The notes under the pieces were generated by a model, which saw only the letters and a program-made list of their open reading frames with translations, was not told where the DNA came from and made no database searches. From Nioella halotolerans (GTDB lineage: Bacteria > Pseudomonadota > Alphaproteobacteria > Rhodobacterales > Rhodobacteraceae): DNA of 64,000 nucleotides. Of this stretch, positions 9,782 to 17,968 are shown piece by piece (position 1 is the first letter of the stretch; every line of letters starts with the position of its first letter). The stretch covers positions 62,001 through 126,000 of the forward strand of contig QVQC01000053.1 of the NCBI GenBank assembly GCA_003428585.1, read 5' to 3'. Both the position numbers and the translations under genes were made by a program.

Positions 9782-10609
9782 ATGACCAACCCGCCGCCCC
9801 ACACCGGCATCGACTGGGAAGACGCGTTCAACAACGGCGACCATATCCCCGGTGGTGACGCCTTCCCCGCGATCTGGGAACAGCGCAGCCGCGCTTTCCG
9901 CGCCGACTGCCCGCATCTGGAAGAAGACATCGTCTATGGCGACGCGCCGCGCGAAAGGCTCGACCTTTTTCATCCGAGTGGTCCGGCGAAGGGCCTCGTC
10001 ATGTTCGTGCATGGCGGATACTGGATGAAGATGACCAAGTCGCTTTGGTCCGACCTTGCCGCCGGCCCGCTGGCGCATGGATGGGCGGTTGCAATGCCAA
10101 GCTACACACTGGCGCCCGAGGCGCGGATCGCGCAGATCACGCAGCAGATCGGCGCGGCAGTGACGATAGCATCGGGTCTGGTCAAGGGACCCATCCGACT
10201 GACAGGTCATTCCGCGGGTGGCCACCTGGTGACACGAATGGTCTGCGCGGACAGCCCCCTGCCAGGGGATGTGCAGGGCCGGATCGCGTCGGTCGTGTCG
10301 ATCAGCGGCGTGCACGACCTCCGCCCGCTGCGCCGGCATTCGATGAACGGCGTGCTTGGCCTGGATGCCAGCGAGGCCGAGGCCGAGAGCCCGGTTCTTA
10401 AAGCACCGCTGCCCGACATCCCGGTAACCTGCTGGACCGGCGCGTTGGAACGGCCCGAGTTCCTACGGCAGGCGCAGATGCTCACCGAGGCCTGGGCCGA
10501 CAAGACAGAGATGCGCCCGACCGTTTTCGAACCCGATCGCCACCATTTCAACGTGATCGAAGGGCTGAAGGATCCAGACCATGCGTTGACCGCAGCTTTG
10601 CTAGCCTGA
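9782..10609 (+). CDS. Alpha/beta hydrolase, kynurenine-formamidase-like
   Basis: This 275-residue protein has an oxyanion-hole motif HGGYW near residue 80, a nucleophile elbow GHSAGG near residue 140 and a late His (DRHHFNVIEG) to complete the triad. The HGGYW plus GHSAGG combination resembles the esterase/arylformamidase group. There is a good Shine-Dalgarno sequence (CAGGAG) before ATG 9782. It is divergent from allE across a 192-base gap and may belong to the ureide locus, but no purine-pathway role is established for it. A tryptophan-breakdown formamidase role is possible; no other kynurenine genes are nearby. Confidence 0.8.
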   Translation: MTNPPPHTGIDWEDAFNNGDHIPGGDAFPAIWEQRSRAFRADCPHLEEDIVYGDAPRERLDLFHPSGPAKGLVMFVHGGYWMKMTKSLWSDLAAGPLAHGWAVAMPSYTLAPEARIAQITQQIGAAVTIASGLVKGPIRLTGHSAGGHLVTRMVCADSPLPGDVQGRIASVVSISGVHDLRPLRRHSMNGVLGLDASEAEAESPVLKAPLPDIPVTCWTGALERPEFLRQAQMLTEAWADKTEMRPTVFEPDRHHFNVIEGLKDPDHALTAALLA

Positions 10610-10638
10610 TGCCACCCGTGGCGGCGTCACCTTGTCGT

Positions 10639-11274
10639 TTATTGGCAACCCGACAAGACGAATTCCAGCATTTCCTCGTTCACGGCCAGCCCATCGAACG
10701 CGGCGCTGTAACGCGATCCGCGGAAATCGGTGATCTCGAAGATGAAATCCTGACGCGTGGCAAGCCCACGACGGAAGTCCTGATAGCCGTTGGGCAGGAA
10801 TGCCGCCGTCCCGTTCGTCGATTCATTCCAGTTCTCGGAAACGGGGGGATCGTCATCGAACCGGAACCGCACCGGGACTCGGTCATTCCTCGCCCCGATA
10901 TATCCGTTCGAGACAACGAATATCTCCGACCCACCGGAACCGTCGCACCGCACAACCAACTGCGACGGAGCATCCGAAAACGTGTCCCCCGCCCGATCGC
11001 TGCGCAGAACAACAAACGAGGTGTTCTGGTTCGTGAAGTCGTCTTCCTGTTCGACGAATTGCCAGCCCCCGCTTGTCGAGACCGGGGCGCTGTCGTCCTC
11101 CGCTTCGAAGCCGAGTGCCGCATCGTAACAGGCAAGGCGCAACAAGTCGTTCTGAATTGCAACGCAGGCTACACCCGCGCCGGATTCGGGGGTCGGGTCA
11201 GCACCATCGGCACCGCCTTGCGCTACGGCGCCGCTTGCCAACAGAAATGGGATCAGTGCCAGGAACGCGCGCAT
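10639..11274 (-). CDS. Exported protein with VasI-like domain, unknown function
   Basis: This 211-residue protein starts with a signal peptide (MRAFLALIPFLLASGAVAQ). The mature N-terminus contains CVAIQNDLLRLACYDAALGF, the pattern seen in type VI secretion associated VasI-like proteins, followed by a beta-rich region with two further Cys (VVRCDG, and a C-terminal SGCQ). The ATG at 11274 is favoured because GAAGG lies six bases upstream; an ATG at 11280 would abut it. No type VI genes are present nearby, so this is probably one of the stand-alone periplasmic relatives. It lies downstream of the ribosomal block but behind its terminator. Confidence 0.7.
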   Translation of the reverse strand: MRAFLALIPFLLASGAVAQGGADGADPTPESGAGVACVAIQNDLLRLACYDAALGFEAEDDSAPVSTSGGWQFVEQEDDFTNQNTSFVVLRSDRAGDTFSDAPSQLVVRCDGSGGSEIFVVSNGYIGARNDRVPVRFRFDDDPPVSENWNESTNGTAAFLPNGYQDFRRGLATRQDFIFEITDFRGSRYSAAFDGLAVNEEMLEFVLSGCQ

Positions 11275-11321
11275 TGTCATCCTTCGGGTTTCGGGGTCGG
11301 ACATGGTATATCGCGAAAGGG

Positions 11322-11365
11322 TTAACAAATAGAAAACGCCCCGGCACGACGGCCGAGGCGTTTTC
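11322..11365 (-). terminator. Rho-independent terminator after rpmD
   Basis: Bases 11332-11345 and 11352-11365 form a 14-position stem with one mismatch and a six-base loop, followed on the minus strand by a T-rich tail (TTTTCTATTT). It lies about 20 bases past the rpmD stop and so ends the ribosomal transcript here rather than after rplO/secY. Confidence 0.85.
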
Positions 11366-11383
11366 CAGGCTCTTCGCGGTGGA

Positions 11384-11572
11384 TCAATCGCGTTCTTCGA
11401 CGATCTCCACCAGATGCGGGATCTTGTTGACCATGCCGCGGATCGAGGGGGTATCCTCCAACTCGCGGGTCTTGTGCATCTTGTTCAGGCCCAGACCTAC
11501 CAGCGTCTGGCGCTGGTCAGCGGGGCGGCGGATCGGGCTGCCGATCTGTTTGACAACGATGGTTTTCGCCAT
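11384..11572 (-). CDS. rpmD: Ribosomal protein L30
   Basis: This 62-residue protein has the L30 pattern [20 protein letters not shown] and [11 protein letters not shown]. It is the last gene of the ribosomal block, five bases after rpsE, and is followed directly by a strong terminator. In most bacteria rplO and secY follow; here they do not. Confidence 0.97.
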   Translation of the reverse strand: MAKTIVVKQIGSPIRRPADQRQTLVGLGLNKMHKTRELEDTPSIRGMVNKIPHLVEIVEERD

Positions 11573-11577
11573 GTCTC

Positions 11578-12162
11578 TCAGGCCTCCTCAGCCACTTGGC
11601 TCGATTCCTGCGGAACCTCGTCCCGCTTGGGCAGGATGTCGGCCACTTTCTTGCCGCGGCGCGCGGCAACCTGGCGCGGCGAGGATTCGCTGCGCAGGCC
11701 ATCGAGGGCGGCACGGATCATGTTATACGGGTTCTGGGTGCCGGTCGACTTGGCGACCACGTCCTTGATCCCCAGCATTTCGAACACCGCGCGCACGGGG
11801 CCGCCGGCGATGATCCCGGTGCCTTCCGGCGCGGTGCGCATCACGACCCGGCCGGCACCGTGATGACCCACGGTGTCATGGTGCAGGGTGCGGCCCTCTT
11901 TCAGCGCCACCCGGAACAGGTTCCGCTTGGCTTGTTCCGTTGCCTTGCGGATCGCCTCGGGCACTTCCTTGGCCTTGCCCTTGCCGAAGCCGACACGGCC
12001 CCGCTGGTCACCGACAACCACGAGCGCGGCAAAGCCGAACCGCTTGCCCCCCTTGACGGTCTTGGAGACACGGTTGATCGCAACCAGACGATCGGCGAAT
12101 TCGGGCGTTTCTTCCCGGTCCTGACGGCGGCCACGACCGCCGCGATTGTCACGTTCTGCCAT
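11578..12162 (-). CDS. rpsE: Ribosomal protein S5
   Basis: This 194-residue protein shows the S5 double-stranded RNA-binding domain ([20 protein letters not shown]) and the C-terminal domain ([25 protein letters not shown]). It has a usual alphaproteobacterial length with a charged N-terminal extension and a short acidic tail. It is separated from upstream rplR by an unusual 199-base spacer and has its own GGAAG ribosome-binding site. Confidence 0.97.
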   Translation of the reverse strand: MAERDNRGGRGRRQDREETPEFADRLVAINRVSKTVKGGKRFGFAALVVVGDQRGRVGFGKGKAKEVPEAIRKATEQAKRNLFRVALKEGRTLHHDTVGHHGAGRVVMRTAPEGTGIIAGGPVRAVFEMLGIKDVVAKSTGTQNPYNMIRAALDGLRSESSPRQVAARRGKKVADILPKRDEVPQESSQVAEEA

Positions 12163-12361
12163 AGGACAGCTTCCTTTTCACTCGTGGCGCCTGCCGCGCC
12201 GCATTTCCTCGATCGCAGTGGGTGGCACGCAGGCCACCCCCCGATCATCGAGGCGGCACCCGACCGGCGCCGCCTGCGGTTTTTCTTCGGTGCGGTGCGT
12301 GCAAGCACACACCCTGGGTCACCGGATCACCTTCGGTGCGTGGTGCCACGCACTGCCCGGA
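12163..12361 (-). other. Structured spacer between rplR and rpsE
   Basis: The 199-base gap inside the ribosomal operon carries no plausible gene. It holds at least two clean inverted repeats: GGGTGGC (12220-12226) with GCCACCC (12233-12239), and GTGCGTGG (12336-12343) with CCACGCAC (12346-12353). Neighbouring GC-rich stretches (around 12265-12280 and 12290-12312) can also pair. No T-run follows either stem, so these are not ordinary terminators. An mRNA processing, attenuation or feedback-binding role is possible. Confidence 0.5.
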
Positions 12362-12721
12362 TCAGAACTTCAGGCCACCTTCGCGCGCGGCGTCGGCCAG
12401 AGCCTTCACCTTGCCGTGAAAGAGGAAGCCGCCGCGATCGAAGAAACAATCCTCGATCCCCTTGGCCTTGGCCCGCTCCGCGATGGCGGTGCCGACCTTG
12501 CTGGCGGCCTCGACATTGTTGCGCCCGACCACGCCAAGCTCCTTCTCCATCGAGGAGGCGGAAACCAGGGTGACGCCGTTGACATCGTCGATCAACTGAA
12601 CGCTGATATTCTTGTTGGACCGGTGGACCGACAGGCGCGGGCGCCCTTTTGCCAGTTTTTGCAGTTTGCTCCGAACGCGCAGGCGACGTTTCTGGAACAG
12701 GTCTCGTTTACTGTCTGCCAT
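12362..12721 (-). CDS. rplR: Ribosomal protein L18
   Basis: This 119-residue protein shows the L18 pattern [20 protein letters not shown] and ends [21 protein letters not shown]. It binds 5S rRNA together with L5. It follows rplF by 11 bases; the long spacer to rpsE lies downstream. Confidence 0.97.
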   Translation of the reverse strand: MADSKRDLFQKRRLRVRSKLQKLAKGRPRLSVHRSNKNISVQLIDDVNGVTLVSASSMEKELGVVGRNNVEAASKVGTAIAERAKAKGIEDCFFDRGGFLFHGKVKALADAAREGGLKF

Positions 12722-12732
12722 TTTGTTCGCCC

Positions 12733-13266
12733 TTACTTCTTCTTGCCTTCCTTACGGAAGATAAACTCGCCCTTGTAGCGGATGCCCTTGCCCTTGTACG
12801 GTTCCGGGACGCGCCATTCGCGAATGTTCGCGGCAACCTGACCAACTTCCTGCTGGTCCGTGCCCTCGATGGTGATCTCAGTCGGCTTCGGGGTCGTCAC
12901 CGTGACGCCTTGCGGCACCTCGAAATTCACCTCATGCGACAGGCCGAGCGACAGTTTCAGCGTGTTGCCCTGCATCTGCGCGCGGTAGCCGACGCCCTGA
13001 ACCTCAAGTTCTTTCTTGAAGCCTTCGGTCACGCCCTGCACAAGGTTGGCCACCTGCGTGCGGGACATGCCCCATTGCTGGCGGGCGCGCTTGGATTTGC
13101 CACGCGGCGTCACCGTCAGGGCGTTGTCGTCGAACGTGATGGTCACATCGTCATTCGCGGTGAAGCTTCGGGTGCCCTTGGGCCCTTTCACTTCCACGGT
13201 CTGGCCGGAGACGGACGCCGAAACACCCGACGGCAACTCGACCGGTCTTTTACCAATACGAGACAT
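12733..13266 (-). CDS. rplF: Ribosomal protein L6
   Basis: This 177-residue protein begins [15 protein letters not shown] and contains the C-terminal signature [14 protein letters not shown]. The ATG at 13266 has AAGGAGG about eight bases upstream; an in-frame TTG two codons earlier is less likely. The spacing to rpsH is 12 bases. Confidence 0.97.
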   Translation of the reverse strand: MSRIGKRPVELPSGVSASVSGQTVEVKGPKGTRSFTANDDVTITFDDNALTVTPRGKSKRARQQWGMSRTQVANLVQGVTEGFKKELEVQGVGYRAQMQGNTLKLSLGLSHEVNFEVPQGVTVTTPKPTEITIEGTDQQEVGQVAANIREWRVPEPYKGKGIRYKGEFIFRKEGKKK

Positions 13267-13278
13267 TGCCAAACCTCC

Positions 13279-13671
13279 TTAAAATACGGTGCAGAGCACT
13301 TCGCCGCCAACATTGGCGCCGCGGGCTGCTGCATCGGACATCACGCCCTTGGACGTGGAGACGATGGACACACCCAGACCCTGACGGACCTGCGGGATGT
13401 CGTTCACGCTCATGTACACGCGGCGCCCGGGCTTGGACACGCGCTGAAGCTCGCGGATCACCGGTTCGCCCTCGTAGTACTTGAGACTCACCTCGATGGT
13501 GGGATGGCCATTTACGTCCGTGCCACGTTCGTAGCCGCGGATATAGCCTTCGTCGGCCAGCACATCGAGAACCCAGGCGCGCAGCTTGGAGGCCGGCGTC
13601 GACACCGTCGACTTGCCGCGCATCTGGGCGTTGCGGATACGGGTCAGCATATCACCGATAGGATCGTTCAT
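13279..13671 (-). CDS. rpsH: Ribosomal protein S8
   Basis: This 130-residue protein has the S8 start [16 protein letters not shown] and the C-terminal signature [20 protein letters not shown]. In E. coli S8 is the translational repressor of the spc operon. Whether that holds here is unknown, but S8 is in its usual place between S14 and L6. Confidence 0.97.
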   Translation of the reverse strand: MNDPIGDMLTRIRNAQMRGKSTVSTPASKLRAWVLDVLADEGYIRGYERGTDVNGHPTIEVSLKYYEGEPVIRELQRVSKPGRRVYMSVNDIPQVRQGLGVSIVSTSKGVMSDAAARGANVGGEVLCTVF

Positions 13672-13685
13672 CTGTCAAACCCTCC

Positions 13686-13991
13686 TTACCAGCTCGACTT
13701 GACCATGCCGGGGATCTGACCGTTGGAGGCCAGGTCCCGCAGCTTGATCCGCGACAATTTCAGCTTGCGGTAATACGCCTTGGGGCGCCCGGTCAGCTGG
13801 CAGCGGTTGTGCAGACGCGTGGGCGAGCTGTTGCGCGGCAGCTTCGCCAGCTTCAGGCGTGCCTTGAACCGCTCTTCCATCGGCCGCTCTTCATCATTCG
13901 CGATTTCCTTGAGCGCGGCACGCTTGGCGGCATACTGGGCCACCAGGCGCTGACGCTTCAGTTCGCGTTCGACCATTGCTTTCTTAGCCAT
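13686..13991 (-). CDS. rpsN: Ribosomal protein S14 (zinc-free form)
   Basis: This 101-residue protein is the long form of S14 lacking the paired CxxC zinc motifs; the region [20 protein letters not shown] contains a single Cys. The C-terminus [14 protein letters not shown] is characteristic. It lies 14 bases before rpsH. Confidence 0.97.
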   Translation of the reverse strand: MAKKAMVERELKRQRLVAQYAAKRAALKEIANDEERPMEERFKARLKLAKLPRNSSPTRLHNRCQLTGRPKAYYRKLKLSRIKLRDLASNGQIPGMVKSSW

Positions 13992-14012
13992 GTTCTTTGT
14001 CCTCTCCGCGGC

Positions 14013-14576
14013 TCAGCTGTTGAAGGGCATGTTGAAGTGCTTCAACAGCGCCTTGGCTTCCGCGTCGGTATCCGCGGTGGTGGCGATCACGATGTCCAGG
14101 CCCCAGACCTCATCGACCTTGTCGAAATTGATCTCGGGAAACACGATGTGTTCCTTCATGCCCATGGCGTAGTTGCCACGGCCGTCGAAGCTTTTGCCCG
14201 ACACGCCGCGGAAGTCACGGATGCGGGGCATGGCGATGGTGATCAGGCGGTCGAGGAATTCGTACATGCGATCCCCGCGCAAGGTGACCTTGGCCCCGAG
14301 CGGCATGTCCTCGCGCACCCGGAAGCCGGCGATCGACTTCTTGGCGCGCGTGATGATGGCCCGCTGGCCCGCGATGGCGCTCAGATCGTCCTGCGCCGCC
14401 TTGGCCTTCTTGGAATCCTTCACCGCCTCGGCACCGCAACCGATGTTCAGGACGATCTTGTCCAGCCGCGGGATCTGCATGTCGTTCTTGTAGCCGAACT
14501 CTTCCTTCATCTCCGCGCGAATGCTGTCGCGGTAGGCGGCCCGAAGACGCGGGGTATAAGTTGCGGAATCAAGCAT
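14013..14576 (-). CDS. rplE: Ribosomal protein L5
   Basis: This 187-residue protein carries the L5 signatures [20 protein letters not shown] and IGAF-region equivalents, ending [19 protein letters not shown]. It contacts 5S rRNA with L18. Its start overlaps the end of rplX by eight bases, indicating coupled translation. Confidence 0.97.
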   Translation of the reverse strand: MLDSATYTPRLRAAYRDSIRAEMKEEFGYKNDMQIPRLDKIVLNIGCGAEAVKDSKKAKAAQDDLSAIAGQRAIITRAKKSIAGFRVREDMPLGAKVTLRGDRMYEFLDRLITIAMPRIRDFRGVSGKSFDGRGNYAMGMKEHIVFPEINFDKVDEVWGLDIVIATTADTDAEAKALLKHFNMPFNS

Positions 14577-14880
14577 CGATCACGTCCCCCGTGGTCTTGG
14601 CGAAGCGGACTTTCTTGTCGCCTTCCATGCGAAAGCCGACACGGGTCGGTTTGCCGTTGGCGTCGATAAGCGCGAGGTTCGACAGGTCTATCGGCAGCGC
14701 CTTGGGAATGCGCCCGCCCTGGCTGGTCTGGCTCTGGCGGGTGTGACGGACGGCCATGTTGATGCCCTCCACCACGGCCTTGCCGGCCTTGGGGTCGACG
14801 GAGGTGATGGTGCCCTCCTTGCCCTTGTCCTTGCCGGCCAGCACGACGACCTTGTCGCCGGTTTTCAGTTTGGCTGCCAT
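14569..14880 (-). CDS. rplX: Ribosomal protein L24
   Basis: This 103-residue protein has the KOW-domain start [20 protein letters not shown] and the motif [14 protein letters not shown]. It starts one base after the rplN stop codon and overlaps rplE at its end. Confidence 0.97.
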   Translation of the reverse strand: MAAKLKTGDKVVVLAGKDKGKEGTITSVDPKAGKAVVEGINMAVRHTRQSQTSQGGRIPKALPIDLSNLALIDANGKPTRVGFRMEGDKKVRFAKTTGDVIDA

Positions 14881-14881
14881 G

Positions 14882-15250
14882 TCAGAGCACCTCCGGGGCG
14901 AGCGAAATGATCTTCATGAAGCTCTTGGCCCGCAACTCGCGCACCACCGGTCCGAAGATACGGGTGCCGATCGGCTCGTTGTTGTTGTTCAGGATGACGG
15001 CGGCGTTGCGGTCAAAGCGGATGGCGGTGCCGTCTTCGCGACGCACCTCCTTGGCGGTGCGCACGACGACGGCCTTGCGGACATCGCCCTTCTTCACGCG
15101 GCCGCGCGGGATGGCTTCCTTCACCGAGACGACAATGATGTCGCCCACGGAGGCGTATTTACGCTTGGACCCACCCAGGACCTTGATGCACTGCACCCGG
15201 CGAGCGCCGGAGTTGTCAGCGACATCCAGATTGGTCTGCATCTGGATCAT
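14882..15250 (-). CDS. rplN: Ribosomal protein L14
   Basis: This 122-residue protein starts [20 protein letters not shown] and has the L14 signature [20 protein letters not shown]; family length is 122. It lies 74 bases after rpsQ, the second-largest gap in the block. Confidence 0.98.
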   Translation of the reverse strand: MIQMQTNLDVADNSGARRVQCIKVLGGSKRKYASVGDIIVVSVKEAIPRGRVKKGDVRKAVVVRTAKEVRREDGTAIRFDRNAAVILNNNNEPIGTRIFGPVVRELRAKSFMKIISLAPEVL

Positions 15251-15324
15251 GTGGTTTCTCCCGACCTGTGGGGGCTGGTCTGGTTTTATCCCCCAGGGTT
15301 TCGTTCAAACTGAAAGGGGATCGC

Positions 15325-15555
15325 CTAGTTGGCGATCACTTCCCAGCGTTTCGACTTCGACACGGGGGCGCATTCCTGGATACGGACGAGATCGCCCCGC
15401 TTGAAGGTGTTGTTGGCATCGTGGGCCCGGTACTTCTTGGACTTGCGGATGGTCTTCTGAAGCACCGGGTGCTTGAAGCGGCGTTCGACCGAAACGGTGA
15501 CCGTCTGGTCGTTCTTGTCCGAGGTGACGGTGCCGGTCAGAATACGTTTGGGCAT
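15325..15555 (-). CDS. rpsQ: Ribosomal protein S17
   Basis: This 76-residue protein shows the S17 pattern [20 protein letters not shown] and the signature region [20 protein letters not shown]. It lies 14 bases after rpmC. Confidence 0.97.
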   Translation of the reverse strand: MPKRILTGTVTSDKNDQTVTVSVERRFKHPVLQKTIRKSKKYRAHDANNTFKRGDLVRIQECAPVSKSKRWEVIAN

Positions 15556-15569
15556 CTCTCAGGCTCCTC

Positions 15570-15776
15570 TCACTCGGCCGATGCGGCGGTCGCCGCTTTT
15601 TCGTTCAGGATCGTCAGCACCCGCGCCGTGTCGCGGCGCACCTTGCGCATGCGCGCGGTGTTTTCCAACTGGCTGGTGGCCTGCTGGAAGCGCAGGTTGA
15701 ACGATTCTTTCTTCAGGTTGGCAAGATCTTCCCGGAGTTGATCCGGCGTCTTGTCACGCAGTTCGTGGGCGTTCAT
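15570..15776 (-). CDS. rpmC: Ribosomal protein L29
   Basis: This 68-residue protein has the L29 start [18 protein letters not shown] and the signature [20 protein letters not shown]. It is the first gene of the block. Its usual upstream neighbour rplP (L16) is absent; instead there is a 350-base spacer and a divergent RTX gene, so the promoter of the block must lie in that spacer. Confidence 0.96.
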   Translation of the reverse strand: MNAHELRDKTPDQLREDLANLKKESFNLRFQQATSQLENTARMRKVRRDTARVLTILNEKAATAASAE

Positions 15777-15860
15777 TCGCCTTTTCCTTCTCTCAATACA
15801 CCAGCGGGCCCCGTGTTCGGGTCACCCGTTGACCTGATGGTTGAATGACAAACGACGAAT

Positions 15861-15879
15861 CCCCGGGGGTGCCCCGGGG
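15861..15879. repeat. GC-rich perfect inverted repeat
   Basis: CCCCGGGG (15861-15868) and CCCCGGGG (15872-15879) are separated by GTG. It lies 85 bases upstream of the rpmC start in its probable leader. It has no T-run on either side, so it is more likely a leader structure or attenuator element than a terminator. Confidence 0.6.
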
Positions 15880-16025
15880 ACTTGTGCGATGCCGCTCTAT
15901 AGGGGAGGTGCGGCGCGGGGGCAAGGGCTTTCCTACAATCGGCGGCGCCCCCATTGCCCTGCGGTCCCGCGCCCTGGTTTCGGCGGTTCGGTCGCCGCAG
16001 CGGCAACAATCCGTTTCCAGCGTCC

Positions 16026-16068
16026 CGCGTGCGTGCGCGTGCGTGCGCGTGCGTGCGCGTGCGTGCGC
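16026..16068. repeat. Alternating purine-pyrimidine tract, 10-base unit repeated about four times
   Basis: The unit GCGTGCGCGT is repeated from 16031 with a partial copy on each side. All 43 bases alternate pyrimidine and purine and nearly all steps are CG or TG/CA, the sequence class most prone to form left-handed Z-DNA under negative supercoiling. It sits about 60 bases before the RTX gene and 250 bases before rpmC. Repeat number may vary between strains by slippage. Confidence 0.85.
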
Positions 16069-16126
16069 CTTGACACCATCGGGCGCCCCGCCGCATCCTC
16101 ACAGTGTTGGTTTATGGGGGTTTGAC

Positions 16127-17194
16127 ATGCTGGGCGCAACGGCACTTCTGGGGCTTCTTGGATCGGTGGCGATCCTGTCCCTACTCGATTTCGGCGACGA
16201 TACCGACGACTGCGACACCGAAGAGGGCGCAGGCGAAACCGGGGAAACCCCGACCACCGTCGAGGAGATCATCCTTGTCGAAAACGGCACCGATCATAGC
16301 GGCGACGCGGGCCGGCAGGCCTATCTGTTCGATCCCGAAGCCTCTGGCGGTATCGGCGCCAGCATCGACGCGGGCGGCGGCGATGACATCGTCAACCTGA
16401 CCCGGCTTGGCGGCGGCATCGGGCTTGTCGGCGGGCAGGTCGCGGGCGGGGCGGGCAATGACGCGATTTCGGTCGAGGGCGAACAATCCACCCTGTCGGG
16501 CGGCGCGGGCGATGACACCATCCTGGGCGAGCTGTTGGCCAGCGAGGTCAACGGCGATGGCGGCAACGATTCCATAAGCGTCGTCTCCGGTCCCAGCGAT
16601 GCGAGTACGGTGAATGGCGGCGACGGCGATGATACGATCGACGGTTCGGGGTCGGACAACATCTCCCTCTTGGGGGGCGCAGGAAATGACAGCATCACGA
16701 CCGAGGGTGGCACCCCGGTCGGCACCGGCTACCGCATTTCCGCCGATGGCGGCGACGGCGACGACACGCTGACCCACGAGGTCGATGTGTTCCCGCTGAC
16801 CAGCCAGGATCCCGCCTTTGCCCCCGCCTTCCTGACCGGCGGCGACGGCGCCGATGCGTTCGAGCTGCGGCTGACCTCCGACAACGGCGTCTTCTCGCCC
16901 TCCGCGGAAGACCCCGATGTGTTCGAGACCGATGCCGCCGTGATAACGGATTTCGAGCAGGGGACCGATACCCTGTCCTTCGACCTTTCCGGGTCGCTTG
17001 CGGGCTATTCCGTCATGACCGGCACCCTGGTCGAAGACACCGACGCGGGCAGCACCGAGATCATCCTGCGCCTTTCGGGGGGCAGCCTGCCCGACCAGGA
17101 TGTCCGGGTCACGGTCGCCACAACGGGGTTGAGCTGGGACGATGTGTCCTTCATCGGGACGCAGCCGGGCACGCTGACCCCCGTGGCGGCATAG
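16127..17194 (+). CDS. Membrane-anchored RTX-type calcium-binding protein
   Basis: This 355-residue acidic protein starts with a single hydrophobic segment (MLGATALLGLLGSVAILSLL) followed by an Asp/Glu-rich stretch. The middle carries several glycine/aspartate nonapeptide-type repeats (GGAGDDTILG, GGDGDDTIDG, GGAGNDSITT, GGDGDDTLTH) that bind calcium in hemolysin-type proteins. The C-terminus (VITDFEQGTDTLSFDLSG) resembles the module that ends type I secreted proteins. Small proteins of this type are common in Rhodobacteraceae, with unknown roles. Whether it is membrane-held or secreted is unclear. The ATG at 16127 follows a GGGGG sequence. Confidence 0.75.
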   Translation: MLGATALLGLLGSVAILSLLDFGDDTDDCDTEEGAGETGETPTTVEEIILVENGTDHSGDAGRQAYLFDPEASGGIGASIDAGGGDDIVNLTRLGGGIGLVGGQVAGGAGNDAISVEGEQSTLSGGAGDDTILGELLASEVNGDGGNDSISVVSGPSDASTVNGGDGDDTIDGSGSDNISLLGGAGNDSITTEGGTPVGTGYRISADGGDGDDTLTHEVDVFPLTSQDPAFAPAFLTGGDGADAFELRLTSDNGVFSPSAEDPDVFETDAAVITDFEQGTDTLSFDLSGSLAGYSVMTGTLVEDTDAGSTEIILRLSGGSLPDQDVRVTVATTGLSWDDVSFIGTQPGTLTPVAA

Positions 17195-17272
17195 CGCAGG
17201 GGGCGCGACGGGGCCGGATCGGGCGAAATTGCCCCCTCGCGCTGCTCGCCGCCTCGCGCTATTGCATGCGCC

Positions 17273-17893
17273 ATGGCCAATATCTCCTCCCTCTTCGTGA
17301 CCCGCCTCTACCGCGCCAAGCTCTCGGAGTACGCCCCCACCATCGACGCGCGCGAACTCGAAACCTCCTGCATCGTCATCGCCGAGGAGGACGAGGCCGG
17401 GCAGGACTGGTGCGAGGCGAACGGCTATCCCGGCTATACATCCTACGCCTCGCTGACCGACCTGCCATGGCGTTTCCCGATCTTCGCGGATCTGGTCAAG
17501 GTGCTGGATAGCCACGTCGCGGCCTTCGTCGAGGATCTCGAATTCGATCTCGGCGACGGCAAACTGGTGCTGGAAGATCTCTGGATCAACATCCTGCCGG
17601 AGGGCGGCACGCATTCCTCGCACATCCACCCGCATTCGGTGATTTCCGGCACCACCTACGTAGCGATGCCGGACGGCGCGAGCGCCCTGAAACTGGAAGA
17701 CCCCCGGTCGGCCCGGATGATGGCCGCCCCGGCCCGCAGGCAAGACGCGCGCGAGGATCTGCGCACCTTCGTCTATGTCGCGCCCAAGGTCGGCGAGGTG
17801 CTGCTATGGGAAAGCTGGCTGCGCCACGAGGTGCCGATGAACATGGCCGAGGCGGAGCGCATATCCGTCAGTTTCAATTACCGATGGGAATGA
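17273..17893 (+). CDS. TIGR02466-family putative 2OG-Fe(II) oxygenase
   Basis: This 206-residue protein belongs to the group of small putative 2-oxoglutarate/Fe(II) oxygenases. The central THSSHIHPHSVISGTTYVAM block supplies candidate iron-binding His residues and the late WLRHEVPMN plus RISVSFNYRW give a second His and an Arg expected to bind 2-oxoglutarate. The N-terminus LFVTRLYRAKL is typical. Its substrate is unknown. It is a single gene 78 bases after the RTX gene and convergent with trpB. Confidence 0.8.
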   Translation: MANISSLFVTRLYRAKLSEYAPTIDARELETSCIVIAEEDEAGQDWCEANGYPGYTSYASLTDLPWRFPIFADLVKVLDSHVAAFVEDLEFDLGDGKLVLEDLWINILPEGGTHSSHIHPHSVISGTTYVAMPDGASALKLEDPRSARMMAAPARRQDAREDLRTFVYVAPKVGEVLLWESWLRHEVPMNMAEAERISVSFNYRWE

Positions 17894-17968
17894 CGGCCGG
17901 TTCGTGTCCCCGTCTTGGAAAGCAGACGGGCGGCCACGGCGGGGCGCCCCTCGCGGATCACGCGCGCC

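Larger units (their letters stand above)
15777..16126. promoter_or_regulatory. Divergent spacer between rpmC and the RTX gene
   Basis: This 350-base gap holds the leader of the rpmC block on the minus strand and the promoter of the RTX gene on the plus strand. It contains a perfect GC hairpin at 15861-15879 and a 43-base alternating tract at 16026-16068, described separately. An open frame runs through it on the plus strand but translates to low-complexity Arg/Ala/Cys repeats over the alternating tract, so I do not call a gene. No clear sigma-70 pair was recognised. Confidence 0.5.

Noticed and set aside
9590..10339. N-terminal extension of the ureidoglycine aminohydrolase frame
   Set aside because: The frame stays open because stops are rare at this GC content, but it runs antisense through the next gene and the family start with a good ribosome-binding site is at 9589.
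15845..16126. Upstream extension of the RTX frame through the alternating tract
   Set aside because: It translates to Arg/Ala/Cys/Val repeats from the 10-base unit and lacks a ribosome-binding site; the ATG at 16127 follows a G-rich site and starts a membrane segment.
17195..17272. Possible terminator after the RTX gene
   Set aside because: GGGGGC and GCCCCC segments can pair, but the loop is long and no T-run follows.
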